Both the position numbers and the translations under genes were made by a program. This document shows, piece after piece, positions 46,260 to 56,333 of a stretch of DNA of 64,000 nt. Origin of the DNA: Shinella sp. XGS7 (lineage in GTDB: Bacteria > Pseudomonadota > Gammaproteobacteria > Burkholderiales > Burkholderiaceae_C); NCBI RefSeq assembly GCF_020535565.1, contig NZ_CP084758.1, positions 2,679,001-2,743,000 of the forward strand, given 5' to 3'. The notes beneath the pieces are model-generated. The model searched no databases, was not told the origin of the DNA, and worked only from the letters and a program-made list of their open reading frames with translations. Every line of letters begins with the position of its first letter. Within the stretch, counting starts at the first letter, position 1.

Positions 46260-46463
46260 TTAGTCGCTCTTGGTCTGGTAGACGTAGGCCTGCTGGGCCA
46301 CGCGGGCGGCGCGGAAGTCGGCCTGGTTCTGGCGGTCCACCGGCTTGTCCCACAGCAGGGCGCGGCCGGCGCGCTGCTCGGCTTCCAGCGTGGGCTTCTT
46401 GGCCTTCAGCTCATCGATGAAGTTCGTGACGTCGGACTTGTAGGGCTTCCAGAACAAAGGCAT
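46260..46463 (-). CDS. DUF3460 family protein
   Basis: A 67-residue small protein: MPLFWKPYKSDVTNFIDELK, RALLWDKP and QQAYVYQ are the DUF3460 signature, restricted to betaproteobacteria. Function unknown. It commonly lies next to scpA, as here, which supports the call. Starts with ATG. Confidence 0.87.
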   Translation of the reverse strand: MPLFWKPYKSDVTNFIDELKAKKPTLEAEQRAGRALLWDKPVDRQNQADFRAARVAQQAYVYQTKSD

Positions 46464-46507
46464 GGTGGTCGTCAGCTAGAGAGTCTTGCGACTCGAATCC
46501 CGGGATT

Positions 46508-48148
46508 TTACAGGGCGGCACCGGCTCGGGCCTGCCGCCAGGCGGCCAGATCGGCATGAATGCCGTCCTCGCCCAGCGCGAGCGCCAGGCCGCCGCGCTC
46601 GATCAGGCTGGCGGGCTGGGGATTGAGGCCGCAGAGCGTGAGCCGCCGGCCCTGGCGGGCCAGGGCGCGCTGCAGCTGGGCCAGGGCGTCCAGCCCCGAG
46701 CTGTCCATGGACACCAGCAGCTGCATGTCCAGCAGCAGCTCGCGGCAGTCGGCCGGCAGCTGCTCGGCCAGGCCCTCCACCTTGCCCACGGCGCCGAAGA
46801 AGAGCGAGCCATAGAGCTTCAGGACTCGGGCGCCGGGCGGGAGCCCGGTCGCGTCGTCCAGGGGCTCGGCGCGGAACAGGGTGCTCATGCGGTAGATGAA
46901 GAAGAGGCAGGCCAGCACCAGGCCCACCTCCACGGCCACCGTCAGGTCGAAGACCACGGTCAGCACAAATGTACCCAGCAGGATGGTGCGGTAAGGCGCG
47001 TTGAACTGGCGCAGGCGTGCGAACTCATGCCACTCGCCCATGCGCAGGGCCACCACCAGCAGGATGCCGGCCAGGGCTGCCAGGGGCACGGCGCTGGCCA
47101 GGGGGGCGGCCACCAGCACGATGAGCAGCAAGGTGGCAGCATGCACCATGCCCGCCACCGGCGTGGCGGCGCCGGCCCGCACATTGGTCACGGTGCGGGC
47201 GATGGTGCCGGTGGCGGGAAGGCCGCCAAACAGCGGCGCCACCATATTGGCCACGCCCTGGGCCATCAGCTCCTGGTTGGGGTCGTGGCGCGGCAGGCCC
47301 TCGCTCATCTGGTCGGCCACGCGGGCGCAGAGCAGGGACTCGATGGCGCCCAGCAGGGCGATGGTGAGGGTGGGGATGACGAGGCGCTGCACGCTCTGCC
47401 ATTCCAGCGCCGGCCAGGCAAAGTCCGGCAGGCCGGCTGGGATGCCACCGAAGCGGCTGCCTATGGTCTCCAGCGGCAGCTGCAGGCCCCAGGCCGCCAG
47501 ACCCGCGGCCACCAGGGCCACCAGGGTGGGGGGCAGGGGCTGGAGGCGCGCCGGCAGGCGCGGCCACAGCAGCACCAGGGCCGCGCAGGCCAGGCCCATC
47601 AGCAACGCCAGCGGGTTGAACTGGTGCAGATGGGCGCCCAGGGCCTGCAGCTGGCCGAAGAAATCGGCCGGCATCTGCGCAATGTGCAGGCCCAGCAGGT
47701 CCTTGAGCTGGGACAGGGCGATCAGCACCGCGATGCCATTGGTGAAGCCGATCACGATGGACACCGGGATGTAGCGCACCAGGGCCCCCAGGCGCAGCGC
47801 GCCCAGGGCCAGCAGCAGCATGCCGGCCAGCATGGTGGCGATCAGCAGATTGGCCAGGCCATAGCGCTGCACGATGCCGTAGACGATGACGATGAAGGCG
47901 CCGGCCGGCCCGCCGATCTGCACATTCGAGCCGCCCAGGGCCGAGATCAGGAAGCCGGCAATGATGGCCGTGGCCAGGCCCTGCTCGGGCTTGACGCCCG
48001 AGGCGATGGCAAAGGCCAGGGCCAGGGGCAGGGGCAGGGCGACGACGCCCACCGTGAGGCCGGCGCCGGCGTCAGCGAGAAACTGGCGGCGGGAGTAGTC
48101 GCGCAGGCTGTCGAGCAGGCGCGGACGAAAGGGATGCAGCGGGACCAT
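46508..48148 (-). CDS. SulP-family inorganic anion transporter
   Basis: A 546-residue membrane protein: about 10-12 TM helices (residues 25-420), starting FLADAGAGLTVGVVALPLPL, the SulP signature, and a C-terminal STAS domain (about 430-540, LLLDMQLLVSMDSSGLDALA). Substrate could be sulfate, bicarbonate or another anion; sequence alone does not tell. ATG at 48148. It ends 45 bp before the DUF3460 gene and begins 161 bp after metG. Confidence 0.92.
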   Translation of the reverse strand: MVPLHPFRPRLLDSLRDYSRRQFLADAGAGLTVGVVALPLPLALAFAIASGVKPEQGLATAIIAGFLISALGGSNVQIGGPAGAFIVIVYGIVQRYGLANLLIATMLAGMLLLALGALRLGALVRYIPVSIVIGFTNGIAVLIALSQLKDLLGLHIAQMPADFFGQLQALGAHLHQFNPLALLMGLACAALVLLWPRLPARLQPLPPTLVALVAAGLAAWGLQLPLETIGSRFGGIPAGLPDFAWPALEWQSVQRLVIPTLTIALLGAIESLLCARVADQMSEGLPRHDPNQELMAQGVANMVAPLFGGLPATGTIARTVTNVRAGAATPVAGMVHAATLLLIVLVAAPLASAVPLAALAGILLVVALRMGEWHEFARLRQFNAPYRTILLGTFVLTVVFDLTVAVEVGLVLACLFFIYRMSTLFRAEPLDDATGLPPGARVLKLYGSLFFGAVGKVEGLAEQLPADCRELLLDMQLLVSMDSSGLDALAQLQRALARQGRRLTLCGLNPQPASLIERGGLALALGEDGIHADLAAWRQARAGAAL

Positions 48149-48309
48149 GGACTCTCCGGTTCGTGGCGGGACGACGGGGGGAGAGCGGGCCGGGTGGTCC
48201 GCAGTGGTGGCGCCGGGCGATGAAGCGCCGGCGCCGGCTGATCAGCAGGCAGCGGTTGGCCGGGGTGAAGGCGGTCATCGCGCGTTCGGCCCCGTCGCTT
48301 AGTGCTGCT

Positions 48310-50355
48310 TCAGCGCACCCGCATGCCGGGCTGGGCGCCGGGGAAGGGCTCCAGCACGAAGATGCCGGGGTGGGCCTTCTCGTCGGCATGGCTGGCGGCC
48401 AGCACCATGCCTTCGCTGAGACCGAACTTCATCTTGCGCGGTGCCAGATTGGCCACCATCACCGTGAGCTTGCCTTCCAGATCCTCGGGCTTGTAGGCGC
48501 TCTTGATGCCGCTGAAGACATTGCGGGTCTTGCCCTCGCCCACGTCCAGGGTCAGGCGCAGCAGCTTGTCGGAACCCTCGACAGGCTCGGCCTTGAGGAT
48601 CTTGGCGATGCGCAGATCCACCTTGGTGAAGTCGTCGATCTTGATCTCGGGGGCCAGGTCTTCACCACCAGGCAGGACCTTGGGCGCGGCGGGCGGCTCG
48701 AACAGGGCTTCCAGCAGCTTGGGGTCCACGCGCTGCATCAGGTGCTCGTAGGCGCCGATCTGGTGGGCACCCAGGGTGCGCTGCGCGTCGGCGAACTGCA
48801 GGGGTTCCACCTTGAGGAAGCTTTCTACGCGCGCCACCAGGGCCGGCAGCACCGGCTTGAGGTAGATGGACAGCAGGCGGAAAGCCTCGATGCAGACCGA
48901 GCACACATCCTGCAGCACCTGGTCCTTGCCCTCGAGCTTGGCCAGCTCCCAGGGCTTGTTCTGGTCCACATACTCGTTGACGCGGTCGGCCAGCAGCATG
49001 ATCTCGCGCAGGGCCTTGCCGAACTCGCGGGTCTCGTAGAGCTCGGCGATGGCGCCGGCCTGTGCGCGCAGGCCGTCGAGCAGGGTGCTGCCTTCCACGC
49101 CCACATCGGCCGAGAGCCGGCCCTCGAAGCGCTTGGCCAGGAAGCCGGCGGCGCGCGAGGCGATGTTGATGTACTTGCCCACCAGATCGCTGTTGACGCG
49201 GGCGACGAAGTCCTCGGGGTTGAAGTCCAGGTCCTCGACCTTGCTGTTGAGCTTGGCGGCCAGGTAGTAGCGCAGCCACTCGGCGTTCATGCCCAGGTTC
49301 AGGTACTTGAGCGGGTCCAGGCCGGTGCCGCGGCTCTTGCTCATCTTCTCGCCGCCGTTGACAGTGAGGAAGCCGTGCACGAACACGTGGTTGGGCGTGC
49401 GGCGGCCGCTGAAATGCAGCATGGCCGGCCAGAACAGGGTGTGGAAGTAGGTGATGTCCTTGCCGATGAAATGCACCTGCTCCACGGACGGGTCGGCCAT
49501 GAAGCCATCAAAGTCGCGGCCGGTCTTGGCGAAGTAGTTCTTCAGCGAAGCCAGGTAGCCGATGGGCGCGTCCAGCCAGACGTAGAAGTACTTGCCCGGC
49601 GCGTCGGGGATCTCGATGCCGAAGTAGGGCGCGTCGCGGCTGATGTCCCAGTCGCCCAGGCCGCCATTGCCTTCCTCGTCCTTGGTGAACCATTCCTTGA
49701 TCTTGTTCAGCACCTCGGGCTGCAGGCGGCCCGGGGTCTGGGTCCACTGCTCCAGGAACTCGACGCAGCGCGGGTCGCTGAGCTTGAAGAAGTAGTGCTC
49801 CGAGCTCTTCATCACCGGCGTGGCGCCGGTCAGCACCGAGAAGGGGTTCTTCAGCTCGGTGGGCGTGTAGACCGCGCCGCAGACTTCGCAGCTATCGCCG
49901 TACTGGTCCTTGGCGCCGCACTTGGGGCACTCGCCCTTGATGAAGCGGTCCGGCAGGAACATGGACTTCTGCGGATCGAAGAACTGCTCGATGGTCTTCA
50001 CCGAGATCAGCTCATTGGCGCGCAGGGCCTTGTAGATGGTCTGCGAGAGCTCGTGGTTCTCGGCGCCATCGGTGGAGTGCCAGTTGTCAAAGCTGATGTG
50101 GAAGCCGTCCAGGTACTGCTTGCGGCCCGCCGCGATGTCGGCCACGAACTGCTGCGGCGTCTTGCCGGCCTTCTCGGCGGCAATCATGATCGGCGCGCCG
50201 TGGGCATCGTCCGCGCAGACGAAGTGCACATCCTGGCCCATCATGCGCTGGAAGCGCACCCAGATATCGGCCTGGGTGTACTCCATGATGTGGCCAATAT
50301 GGAAATTGGCGTTCGCGTAGGGCAGGGCGGTGGTGACGAAGAGCTTGCGGGTCAT
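48310..50355 (-). CDS. metG: Methionyl-tRNA synthetase
   Basis: Class I aminoacyl-tRNA synthetase, 681 residues. It has the HIGH motif ([11 protein letters not shown], about 15-25), a zinc-binding CPKC...CEVC knuckle (about 145-165), KMSKS ([10 protein letters not shown], near 340), and the C-terminal tRNA-binding EMAPII-like domain (about 580-681; [16 protein letters not shown]). The ATG at 50355 faces the 742-bp region before minC. No overlap or truncation. Confidence 0.97.
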   Translation of the reverse strand: MTRKLFVTTALPYANANFHIGHIMEYTQADIWVRFQRMMGQDVHFVCADDAHGAPIMIAAEKAGKTPQQFVADIAAGRKQYLDGFHISFDNWHSTDGAENHELSQTIYKALRANELISVKTIEQFFDPQKSMFLPDRFIKGECPKCGAKDQYGDSCEVCGAVYTPTELKNPFSVLTGATPVMKSSEHYFFKLSDPRCVEFLEQWTQTPGRLQPEVLNKIKEWFTKDEEGNGGLGDWDISRDAPYFGIEIPDAPGKYFYVWLDAPIGYLASLKNYFAKTGRDFDGFMADPSVEQVHFIGKDITYFHTLFWPAMLHFSGRRTPNHVFVHGFLTVNGGEKMSKSRGTGLDPLKYLNLGMNAEWLRYYLAAKLNSKVEDLDFNPEDFVARVNSDLVGKYINIASRAAGFLAKRFEGRLSADVGVEGSTLLDGLRAQAGAIAELYETREFGKALREIMLLADRVNEYVDQNKPWELAKLEGKDQVLQDVCSVCIEAFRLLSIYLKPVLPALVARVESFLKVEPLQFADAQRTLGAHQIGAYEHLMQRVDPKLLEALFEPPAAPKVLPGGEDLAPEIKIDDFTKVDLRIAKILKAEPVEGSDKLLRLTLDVGEGKTRNVFSGIKSAYKPEDLEGKLTVMVANLAPRKMKFGLSEGMVLAASHADEKAHPGIFVLEPFPGAQPGMRVR

Positions 50356-50559
50356 GTCGGGCGTCGCGGGAAGAGCGGCGGCACCGGGAGCGGCGCCGCG
50401 CAGGACTGGCGATTTTAGGGGCTGGCGCCGACCGGAGCGCGAGCGAGCGGCAGCGCCTGCTCGCCACCCTGGCCCGAAGGTGGGGCGGCGGCGGTCCGGA
50501 TCGGGCCTGTCCCTTCCTTCTGGGGCGTCCAGGCCGTCACCGAACTGTCGTACTTAGCG

Positions 50560-51090
50560 CCGGAAGCTCAAGTGGAACTCAAGGAACGCGCTTAAGTTTT
50601 TGATTTGCAAGGGCTCTGACAGCTATCCACCGTTCCTGTGGATAACTTTGTGGAGAAGCGGGATGCGAACTCGCTAAAGCCTTGTGGCATGGGCTCCCGC
50701 CTTGGCTTGCCTAATTTTTGTGCAGCCGGCAAAGTTTTATATGAATCAACAACTTAGCGATGAATCGGGAAAACGCGGAGCTGCGCCGCAGCAAGCGGGT
50801 CCGGCCTGGGTTTGGGGGCTCTCGCTGCGCTTGAAATGGGGATAAGTCAAGTCCCGTATCACAAAAATCACGCGCTTAGGGAGGCGTGCCCGGCTGCGGG
50901 CCAGCGCTATCCACGCCGTCTGTGGACAAGCTTGTGCACCCCCTTTCGATAGCGATCCCAAGTCATTGATTTGTAATGCTCATGCTTGGCCTGCCTCAGT
51001 TTTGGGCAGCGTGGAACCGCCATCCCTGGGGGCAACGCTGAACGGGCATGCTGCGCCGCACCGCTAAAATCGCGCACTTTGCAGCACAGC
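50560..51090. other. Gene-free DnaA-box cluster, possible replication origin or DnaA-binding locus
   Basis: The 742-bp gap between divergent metG and minC. It has one perfect DnaA box TGTGGATAA (50637-50645) and three with one mismatch: TGTGGAGAA (50649-50657), TGGGGATAA (50837-50845), TGTGGACAA (50921-50929). CTATCCAC occurs at 50623 and 50907, each inverted against one of these boxes. Low-GC tracts are at 50591-50610 and 50711-50767. TTGATTTGCAA (50600) and TTGATTTGTAA (50967) are repeated, as are two CTTGGCyTGCCT-type blocks (50701, 50984). No credible gene. dnaA itself is not in the window. Confidence 0.6.
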
Positions 51091-51097
51091 GACGCTA

Positions 51098-51982
51098 ATG
51101 ACGCAGCTAAAAGCGGCCCCCGAGGGCCTGGATCGGGCCATGGGAGCGGAGGGACGGACGGCGGGAAGCGGCAAGGCGCCCGCCCGTGCCCAGGACCATT
51201 TCGAGCTCAAGAGCGCCACGCTGGGCCTGCTGGTGCTGGAGCTCAAGACGGCCGACCTGGGCCTGCTCGGCGCCGAACTGCAGCAGCGCCTGGGGGACAC
51301 GCCCGAGGTCTTTGACCGCGAACCCCTGCTGATCGATTTTTCCCAACTGCCGCAGAGCACGGCGGCCGCAGCGGACGCGGCCCAGGCCGAGCTGGGCCTG
51401 GGCGCCGAGCCGGCCCTGGACCTGGCGGCCCTGCTGAGCCTGCTGCGCGGCTACCGCATGCAGCCGGTGGCCGTGAGCGGCGCCGGCCCCGAGCTGCTGG
51501 CGCGCGCCCTGGCCCTGGGTCTGGCTGAAGCACCCGATGTGGACCCGGCCCCGCGCGCCGAGCCGCGCGTGCAGGAGGTGGTGCGCGAGGTTGTGCGCGA
51601 GGTGGTGGTGGAGCGTGCGGTGCCGGTGGAAGTGCCGGCCGAGGCGCCGCGCACCCTGGTGATCGACAAGCCCCTGCGTTCGGGCCAGCAGGTGTATGCC
51701 AAGGGCGCTGACCTGGTGGTGCTGGCCCTGGTGAGCCATGGCGCCGAGGTGATTGCCGATGGTCACATCCACGTCTACGCGCCGCTGCGTGGCAAGGCCA
51801 TTGCCGGTGCGCGTGGCAACACCGAGGCCCGCATCTTTGCCGCCAGCCTGGAGGCCGAGCTGATCGCGATTGCCGGCATCTACCGCACCACCGAGAACCC
51901 GCTGCCCGACACCGTGCTGGGCAAGCCCGCCCAGGTGCGCCTGGAGGGCGAGAAGCTCGTCATGGAGCCGTTGAAAACATGA
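51098..51982 (+). CDS. minC: Septum site-determining protein MinC
   Basis: FtsZ inhibitor that works with MinD to keep Z rings off the poles. 294 residues. The N-terminal domain begins near residue 28 ([16 protein letters not shown]). A Val/Glu-rich linker (about 145-175: [11 protein letters not shown]) connects to the C-terminal beta-helix domain (about 185-290: [33 protein letters not shown]). The first 25 residues are unconserved; a start at the ATG 51139 is also possible. First gene of minCDE. Confidence 0.94.
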   Translation: MTQLKAAPEGLDRAMGAEGRTAGSGKAPARAQDHFELKSATLGLLVLELKTADLGLLGAELQQRLGDTPEVFDREPLLIDFSQLPQSTAAAADAAQAELGLGAEPALDLAALLSLLRGYRMQPVAVSGAGPELLARALALGLAEAPDVDPAPRAEPRVQEVVREVVREVVVERAVPVEVPAEAPRTLVIDKPLRSGQQVYAKGADLVVLALVSHGAEVIADGHIHVYAPLRGKAIAGARGNTEARIFAASLEAELIAIAGIYRTTENPLPDTVLGKPAQVRLEGEKLVMEPLKT

Positions 51983-51985
51983 CCC

Positions 51986-52060
51986 CCCTACGCGCTGCGC
52001 GCGCCCCCTCAAGAGGGCACACCCGAAGGACCGGCAAAGCCGGATCCTCGGGTGTCGCGC
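51986..52060. repeat. Structured REP-like sequence in the minC-minD gap
   Basis: CGCGCTGCGCGCGCCCCC and then a long hairpin: ACACCCG (52019-52025) pairs with CGGGTGT (52049-52055), enclosing CCGGC-aaa-GCCGG. A CCCCCTC/GAGGG element precedes it; a shorter similar piece (CTGAGGGGGCGCC) lies between motA and motB. Such sequences are common in gaps in this order, from memory. No gene. Confidence 0.5.
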
Positions 52061-52109
52061 GGGACATCAAAAGCATGCGAGCCACCAGTTTTTCTAAGGA
52101 CCTGAATCG

Positions 52110-52922
52110 ATGAGCAAGATCGTTGTCGTGACTTCCGGCAAGGGCGGGGTGGGCAAGACCACCACCAGCGCCAGCTTCGCCACGGGCCTCGCGATGCGCG
52201 GCTACAAGACCTGCGTGATCGACTTCGACGTCGGCCTGCGCAATCTCGACCTCGTCATGGGTGCCGAGCGCCGGGTCGTCTACGACCTCGTCAACGTCAT
52301 CCAGGGAGAAGCCAAGCTCACGCAGGCGCTGATCCGCGACAAGCGCGTCGAGACGCTCTACCTGCTGCCGGCCTCTCAGACCCGCGACAAGGACAATCTG
52401 ACGCCGGAAGGTGTCGAAAAGGTCATCGCGGCCCTGAAGAACGCCTTCGACTGGGTGATCTGCGACAGCCCCGCCGGCATCGAGCGCGGCGCGACGCTTG
52501 CCATGCGCCATGCCGACATCGCCATCGTCGTCACCAACCCGGAAGTCTCCTCGGTGCGCGACTCTGACCGCATCCTGGGCATGCTCAACAGCAAGACCAA
52601 GCGCGCCATCGAAGGCAAGGAGCCCGTCAAGGAGCATCTGCTGATCACGCGCTACAACCCCAACCGCGTGGAAGGCGGCCAGATGCTCTCGCTGGAGGAC
52701 ATCCACGAGATCCTGCGCACCCAGCTGATCGGCGTGATCCCCGAGAGCGAGACCGTGCTGCAGGCCTCCAACCAGGGCCTGCCCGCCATCCACATGAAGG
52801 GCAGCGATGTGGCCGAGGCCTATGCCGATGTGGTGGCGCGCTTCCTGGGCGAGGACAAGCCCATGCGCTTCATCGAGGCGGTCAAGCCCGGTTTCTTCAA
52901 GCGCCTGTTCGGCGGCAAGTGA
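52110..52922 (+). CDS. minD: Septum site-determining ATPase MinD
   Basis: Membrane-bound ATPase that oscillates with MinE and recruits MinC. 270 residues. Deviant Walker A at residues 10-17 (GKGGVGKT), the strand [12 protein letters not shown], and Walker B-like WVICDSP. C-terminal amphipathic membrane helix FFKRLFGGK. The first about 171 codons have an unusual preference for GTC/CTC; the rest is like the neighbours (see findings). 127 bp after minC; 13 bp before minE. Confidence 0.96.
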   Translation: MSKIVVVTSGKGGVGKTTTSASFATGLAMRGYKTCVIDFDVGLRNLDLVMGAERRVVYDLVNVIQGEAKLTQALIRDKRVETLYLLPASQTRDKDNLTPEGVEKVIAALKNAFDWVICDSPAGIERGATLAMRHADIAIVVTNPEVSSVRDSDRILGMLNSKTKRAIEGKEPVKEHLLITRYNPNRVEGGQMLSLEDIHEILRTQLIGVIPESETVLQASNQGLPAIHMKGSDVAEAYADVVARFLGEDKPMRFIEAVKPGFFKRLFGGK

Positions 52923-52935
52923 GGGAGTGAGTCAG

Positions 52936-53199
52936 ATGGGTTTCCTGTCCTTCTTCCTCGGCGAGAAAAAGAACACGGCCACGGTGGCCAAGGAGCGCCT
53001 GCAGCTGATCCTGGCGCATGAGCGCAATGGCCGCAGCTCCAGCCCCGACTACCTGCCGCAGCTGCAGCGCGAGCTGGTGGCCGTGATCTCCAAGTACGTG
53101 TCCATCAACCCGGACGACATCAAGGTCCATATGGAGCGCGAAGGCAACCTCGAGGTGCTCGAGGTCAAGATCGAGCTGCCGGAACCGGGCAAGGCCTGA
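52936..53199 (+). CDS. minE: Cell division topological specificity factor MinE
   Basis: Displaces MinC and activates MinD. 87 residues: membrane-targeting N-terminus [20 protein letters not shown], anti-MinCD helix [12 protein letters not shown], and the C-terminal topological domain ([20 protein letters not shown] split here). Start ATG at 52936 with GAGGGAG upstream; the longer frame from 52807 lies inside minD. It converges with VF530 gene after 11 bp. Confidence 0.97.
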   Translation: MGFLSFFLGEKKNTATVAKERLQLILAHERNGRSSSPDYLPQLQRELVAVISKYVSINPDDIKVHMEREGNLEVLEVKIELPEPGKA

Positions 53200-53210
53200 C
53201 CCTCCGGTCC

Positions 53211-53486
53211 CTACAGGCTATCCAGCCGATTCAGCCGCCGCGGCCCGCCGCGGCGTGCCTGCTCCCGCAGCATGAAGAGGTAGAGGCTCTCCACCTTGGC
53301 GCGCGCCCAGGGCGTCTTGCGCAGAAACTTGAGGCTGGAGGCCACGCTGGGATCGCTCTGAAAGCAGCGGATCGCGATGCGCTGCCCCAGCTCCTGCCAG
53401 CCGAAATAGTCGGCCAGCTCGGTGACGATCATCTCCAGGGTCTTGCCCTGCAGCGGATCCTTGGGCTGGGTGGACGCTTCACTCAT
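53211..53486 (-). CDS. VF530 family DNA-binding protein
   Basis: A 91-residue small protein (DUF2132/VF530). LQGKTLEMIVTELADYFGW, AIRCFQSDPSVASSLKFLRK and TPWARAKVESLYLFML are the family pattern. The first member of the family is described as DNA-binding; a role is not established. Start ATG at 53486, overlapping the stop of the acyltransferase gene by 8 nt. Confidence 0.88.
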   Translation of the reverse strand: MSEASTQPKDPLQGKTLEMIVTELADYFGWQELGQRIAIRCFQSDPSVASSLKFLRKTPWARAKVESLYLFMLREQARRGGPRRLNRLDSL

Positions 53487-54069
53487 GGTCGAACTGGCGC
53501 CAGTTCTTGCCCTTGAACTGGGCGTAGAAGGTCTTGATCTCGCGCATATCGGCTTCCACATCGCCGGTGGGCCTGAACACCGGGCCCAGACCGCTGAGCT
53601 TGCGCTCGTAGTCCATATAGGCCATCACGATGGGCACCTGGGCCGTGTGGGCGATCCAGTAGAAGCCGGTCTTCCAGTAGCGCGTCTTGCTGCGTGTGCC
53701 CTCGGGCGGCACGATCAGCTGCACCGGGCCGTCCGCCGCCACCAGGGCCGCGGCCGAGGCTGCCACCAGATTGCTCGATTGCTCGCGGTTGACCGCGATG
53801 CCACCCAGCCAGCGCATCACCGCACCGAAGGGCCAGCGGAAGATCTGCTGCTTGCCCATCCAGTAGATGTTCAGGCGCAGGGCGAAGGCCACCATCAGCG
53901 TGTAGGGCAGATCCCAGTTGCTGGTGTGGGGCGCGGCAATCAGCACGCATTTGGGCTGGCCCGGCGGCAGGGCGCCGTCGAGCTTCCAGCCGCGGAGTTT
54001 GAGAAAGCCGCGCGAGAAGGCGCGCAGCAGGGTGTTGACGCCGGGCGTCGTGAAGATGGTGCGATGCAT
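53479..54069 (-). CDS. PlsC-like acyltransferase
   Basis: 196 residues from the ATG at 54069. The motif APHTSNWDLPYTL (HX4D), the strand GKQQIFRWPFGAVMRWLGGI, and PPEGTRSKTRYWKTGFYWIA (EGTR) are the catalytic and substrate motifs of 1-acylglycerol-3-phosphate acyltransferases and related enzymes. No clear N-terminal TM helix; a hydrophobic segment around residue 40-60 may associate with the membrane. It overlaps the VF530 gene by 8 nt. The longer frame from 54183 adds an unconserved tail. Confidence 0.87.
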   Translation of the reverse strand: MHRTIFTTPGVNTLLRAFSRGFLKLRGWKLDGALPPGQPKCVLIAAPHTSNWDLPYTLMVAFALRLNIYWMGKQQIFRWPFGAVMRWLGGIAVNREQSSNLVAASAAALVAADGPVQLIVPPEGTRSKTRYWKTGFYWIAHTAQVPIVMAYMDYERKLSGLGPVFRPTGDVEADMREIKTFYAQFKGKNWRQFDHE

Positions 54070-54204
54070 GGGACCGGGAGTGGGGAGATGCGGGCCGCTG
54101 GCGCGACCTGCCTGAACCCCGATTGTCCCAAAGCTCTGCCCTTTTTTCGGGCAATCCAGATCAATCGCAGCGAAATCAATCACTTGCGGCGCTGATCCGC
54201 TGGC

Positions 54205-54226
54205 TGTGCACGGACTTGTCCACAGC
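54205..54226 (+). other. Intergenic DnaA-box-like motif
   Basis: TGTGCAC, GGAC, TTGTCCACA (54216-54224, one mismatch to the DnaA box). The same TGCAC-N3/4-CTTGTCCACAG layout occurs at 61533-61550 and, inverted, at 50919-50938. Confidence 0.45.
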
Positions 54227-54262
54227 CGGCGGGGATAGATCGCCGCTTGCGCCCCTGGGTCG

Positions 54263-55807
54263 TCAGGACAGGCGGAAGCCCGCCACGGCCTCGACCAGCT
54301 GGGCCGACTGTTCCTTCAGGCTGGCGGCCGCGGCGGCCGATTCCTCGACCAGGGCGGCGTTCTGCTGGGTCATCTGGTCCAGCTGCTGCATGGCCTGGCC
54401 GATCTCCGAGAGCGTCAGCGCCTGGCTGGCGCTGGAGCTGGAGATCTCGCCAATGATGCGGGTCACGCGCTGCACGCTGTCCACCACCTCGCGCATGGTG
54501 CTGCCGGTGTCGGCCACCAGGCGGCTGCCGCCTTCCACGCGCTCCACCGAGGCGGAGATCAGGGCCTTGATCTCGCGCGCGGCCTGGGCGCTGCGCTGGG
54601 CCAGGGCCCGCACCTCGCCGGCCACGACCGCGAAGCCGCGGCCCTGCTCGCCGGCCCGCGCGGCTTCCACCGCGGCGTTCAGGGCCAGGATATTGGTCTG
54701 GAAGGCAATGCCGTCGATCACGCCGATGATGTCGGCGATCTTGTTGGAGGACTGCTGGATCTCGCTCATGGTGCTGACCACCTGCTCCACCATGGCGCCG
54801 CCGCGGCCGGCCACGTCCGACGCCGTCTTGGCCAGCTGGTCGGCCTCGCGGGCGGCATCAGCATTGAGCTTCACGCCGTCACCCAGCTGGGCCATGGCCG
54901 CGCCGGTCTGTTCCAGGCTGCTGGCGGCCTGCTCGGTGCGGTTGGACAGGTCCATATTGCCGGTGGCGATCTCGGCCGAGGCCAGGCGCACCTGCTCGGC
55001 CGCACCGCGCACGCCGGTGATGGTGCCGGCCAGGCTCTGCTGCATCTGCTGCAGGCTGCGGTGCAGCTCGGCCAGCTCGTCGCTGCCCTCGGCCGCCGTG
55101 CGGGCGCTCAGGTCGCCGCTGGCGATGGCCTGGGTCAGGGCCTGGGCCTCGGCCAGCGGGGCCGTGACCGAGCGGGTGATGGCGATGGCGATGAACACGC
55201 CCAGCGCCGTGGCCAGCAGCATCAGGCCCAGCACCAGGCTGCGCGTGGTCTGGGCCTCGGCCTCGGCCTCGCGACGCGCGGTCTGCAGCACCTCGCGGGT
55301 GTAATCGGCGTAGCGGTCGATGGTCTGCAGATAGGCTTCCATGGCCGGAATCAGCTCATCGGCCACGCGGCTCTGGATGTTCTCGCCGGCCTTCTTGCGC
55401 TTCATCAGGTCCTCGCGCGAGGCCTGGTACTTCTTGCGCGCCTCGCCGATCACATCGCTCAGGCGGTCGGCCTCGGGCGACTTGCTGATCTGGTCCAGCT
55501 CGGCCTGCACTTTGTCGATGCGCTCCGACACTTCCTTGGAGCGGCGGGTGAAGGCCTTCACAAAGCCTTCGTCGTCCACCGCCATGGAGACGATGCGGCG
55601 CTGGATGCTGCCCTCGCTCAGGCCGGCCCACTGGCGCGAGAGCTCCAGGGCGCGCATGTCCATCTCCACCAGCTGGGTGATGCGCTGGTTGAGCATGGAC
55701 ACCCGCACGATGCCGACGGCCGAGGCCACCATCATCAGCAGGATCACGAGGGCAAAGCCGGAGAGCACGCGGGTGCGCAGGCGCCAGGTATTGAGTTGGA
55801 ACAGCAT
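54263..55807 (-). CDS. Methyl-accepting chemotaxis protein
   Basis: A 514-residue membrane chemoreceptor of the Tar type. TM1 at about 13-33; a periplasmic four-helix ligand domain (35-188) rich in charged heptads; TM2 at about 190-212; HAMP (213-265, [19 protein letters not shown]); and the signalling domain with tip [19 protein letters not shown] and [16 protein letters not shown]. No C-terminal CheR/CheB pentapeptide was seen. ATG at 55807. Monocistronic; 54070-54262 is gene-free. Ligand not predictable. Confidence 0.93.
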   Translation of the reverse strand: MLFQLNTWRLRTRVLSGFALVILLMMVASAVGIVRVSMLNQRITQLVEMDMRALELSRQWAGLSEGSIQRRIVSMAVDDEGFVKAFTRRSKEVSERIDKVQAELDQISKSPEADRLSDVIGEARKKYQASREDLMKRKKAGENIQSRVADELIPAMEAYLQTIDRYADYTREVLQTARREAEAEAQTTRSLVLGLMLLATALGVFIAIAITRSVTAPLAEAQALTQAIASGDLSARTAAEGSDELAELHRSLQQMQQSLAGTITGVRGAAEQVRLASAEIATGNMDLSNRTEQAASSLEQTGAAMAQLGDGVKLNADAAREADQLAKTASDVAGRGGAMVEQVVSTMSEIQQSSNKIADIIGVIDGIAFQTNILALNAAVEAARAGEQGRGFAVVAGEVRALAQRSAQAAREIKALISASVERVEGGSRLVADTGSTMREVVDSVQRVTRIIGEISSSSASQALTLSEIGQAMQQLDQMTQQNAALVEESAAAAASLKEQSAQLVEAVAGFRLS

Positions 55808-55964
55808 GGGGAGTCCGAATTTCTTGGGATGCCGGATGCTGCACCAGCCGCCCCCTGTGCAATCGTGACAAAAACGGGGGCAAGACGGCGCTTGTGTGAA
55901 CTCTGTCCGGGATTGGCCCGGCGCGTGACAAAGCCGGGCGGATCGGGCCGGGATCAGGCCGGGT

Positions 55965-56279
55965 TCAGGTCGTGTTCAAGTCCTGGGCCAGCGGTGCCTG
56001 GAGCCGCAAGGGCCCCTCGCGGGGGCAGGCCACGCAGGGCAGTATCCAGCCCTCGGCCTTCTCCTCGGCCGAGAGCCCCGGCCATTCGACGCGGTAGTCC
56101 ACCCGTCCCTGCAGCAGGGGTGCCATGCAGGCGCGGCAGGTGCCGTTGCGGCAGGAATGGGGCAGGCGGTAGCCGGCGGCCAGGGCCGCCAGCAGCAGGG
56201 TCTGGCCGGGCGGGCAGTCGAAGCGCCAGCCCTGGGGCGCGATCTCGATCTGGAAGCGGGGCTCGGACTCGGTGTGCAT
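55965..56279 (-). CDS. Plant-type 2Fe-2S ferredoxin
   Basis: A 104-residue electron carrier. The cluster ligands are Cys43, Cys48, Cys51 and Cys82 ([12 protein letters not shown] and LPCVAC). The spacing C-x4-C-x2-C-x30-C is that of plant-type ferredoxins. An N-terminal beta-strand pattern ([20 protein letters not shown]) precedes. ATG at 56279, divergent from the DUF502 gene. No adjacent reductase, so its redox partner is unknown. Confidence 0.9.
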   Translation of the reverse strand: MHTESEPRFQIEIAPQGWRFDCPPGQTLLLAALAAGYRLPHSCRNGTCRACMAPLLQGRVDYRVEWPGLSAEEKAEGWILPCVACPREGPLRLQAPLAQDLNTT

Positions 56280-56333
56280 GCTGGCATGATGCCCGCTTTC
56301 ACCCGTGCTTCTCCCTTCATCTTCCCGCCCGTC

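Noticed and set aside
48072-48389. 105-codon minus-strand ORF between metG and the SulP gene
   Set aside because: It overlaps the 3' end of metG and the 5' end of the SulP gene, is Pro/Arg/Ser-rich, and has no ribosome site.
50746-51315. Small ORFs in and beside the metG-minC gap (50746-50961 minus; 50986-51315 plus)
   Set aside because: No family match; one overlaps minC and the other covers DnaA boxes. Both appear by chance.
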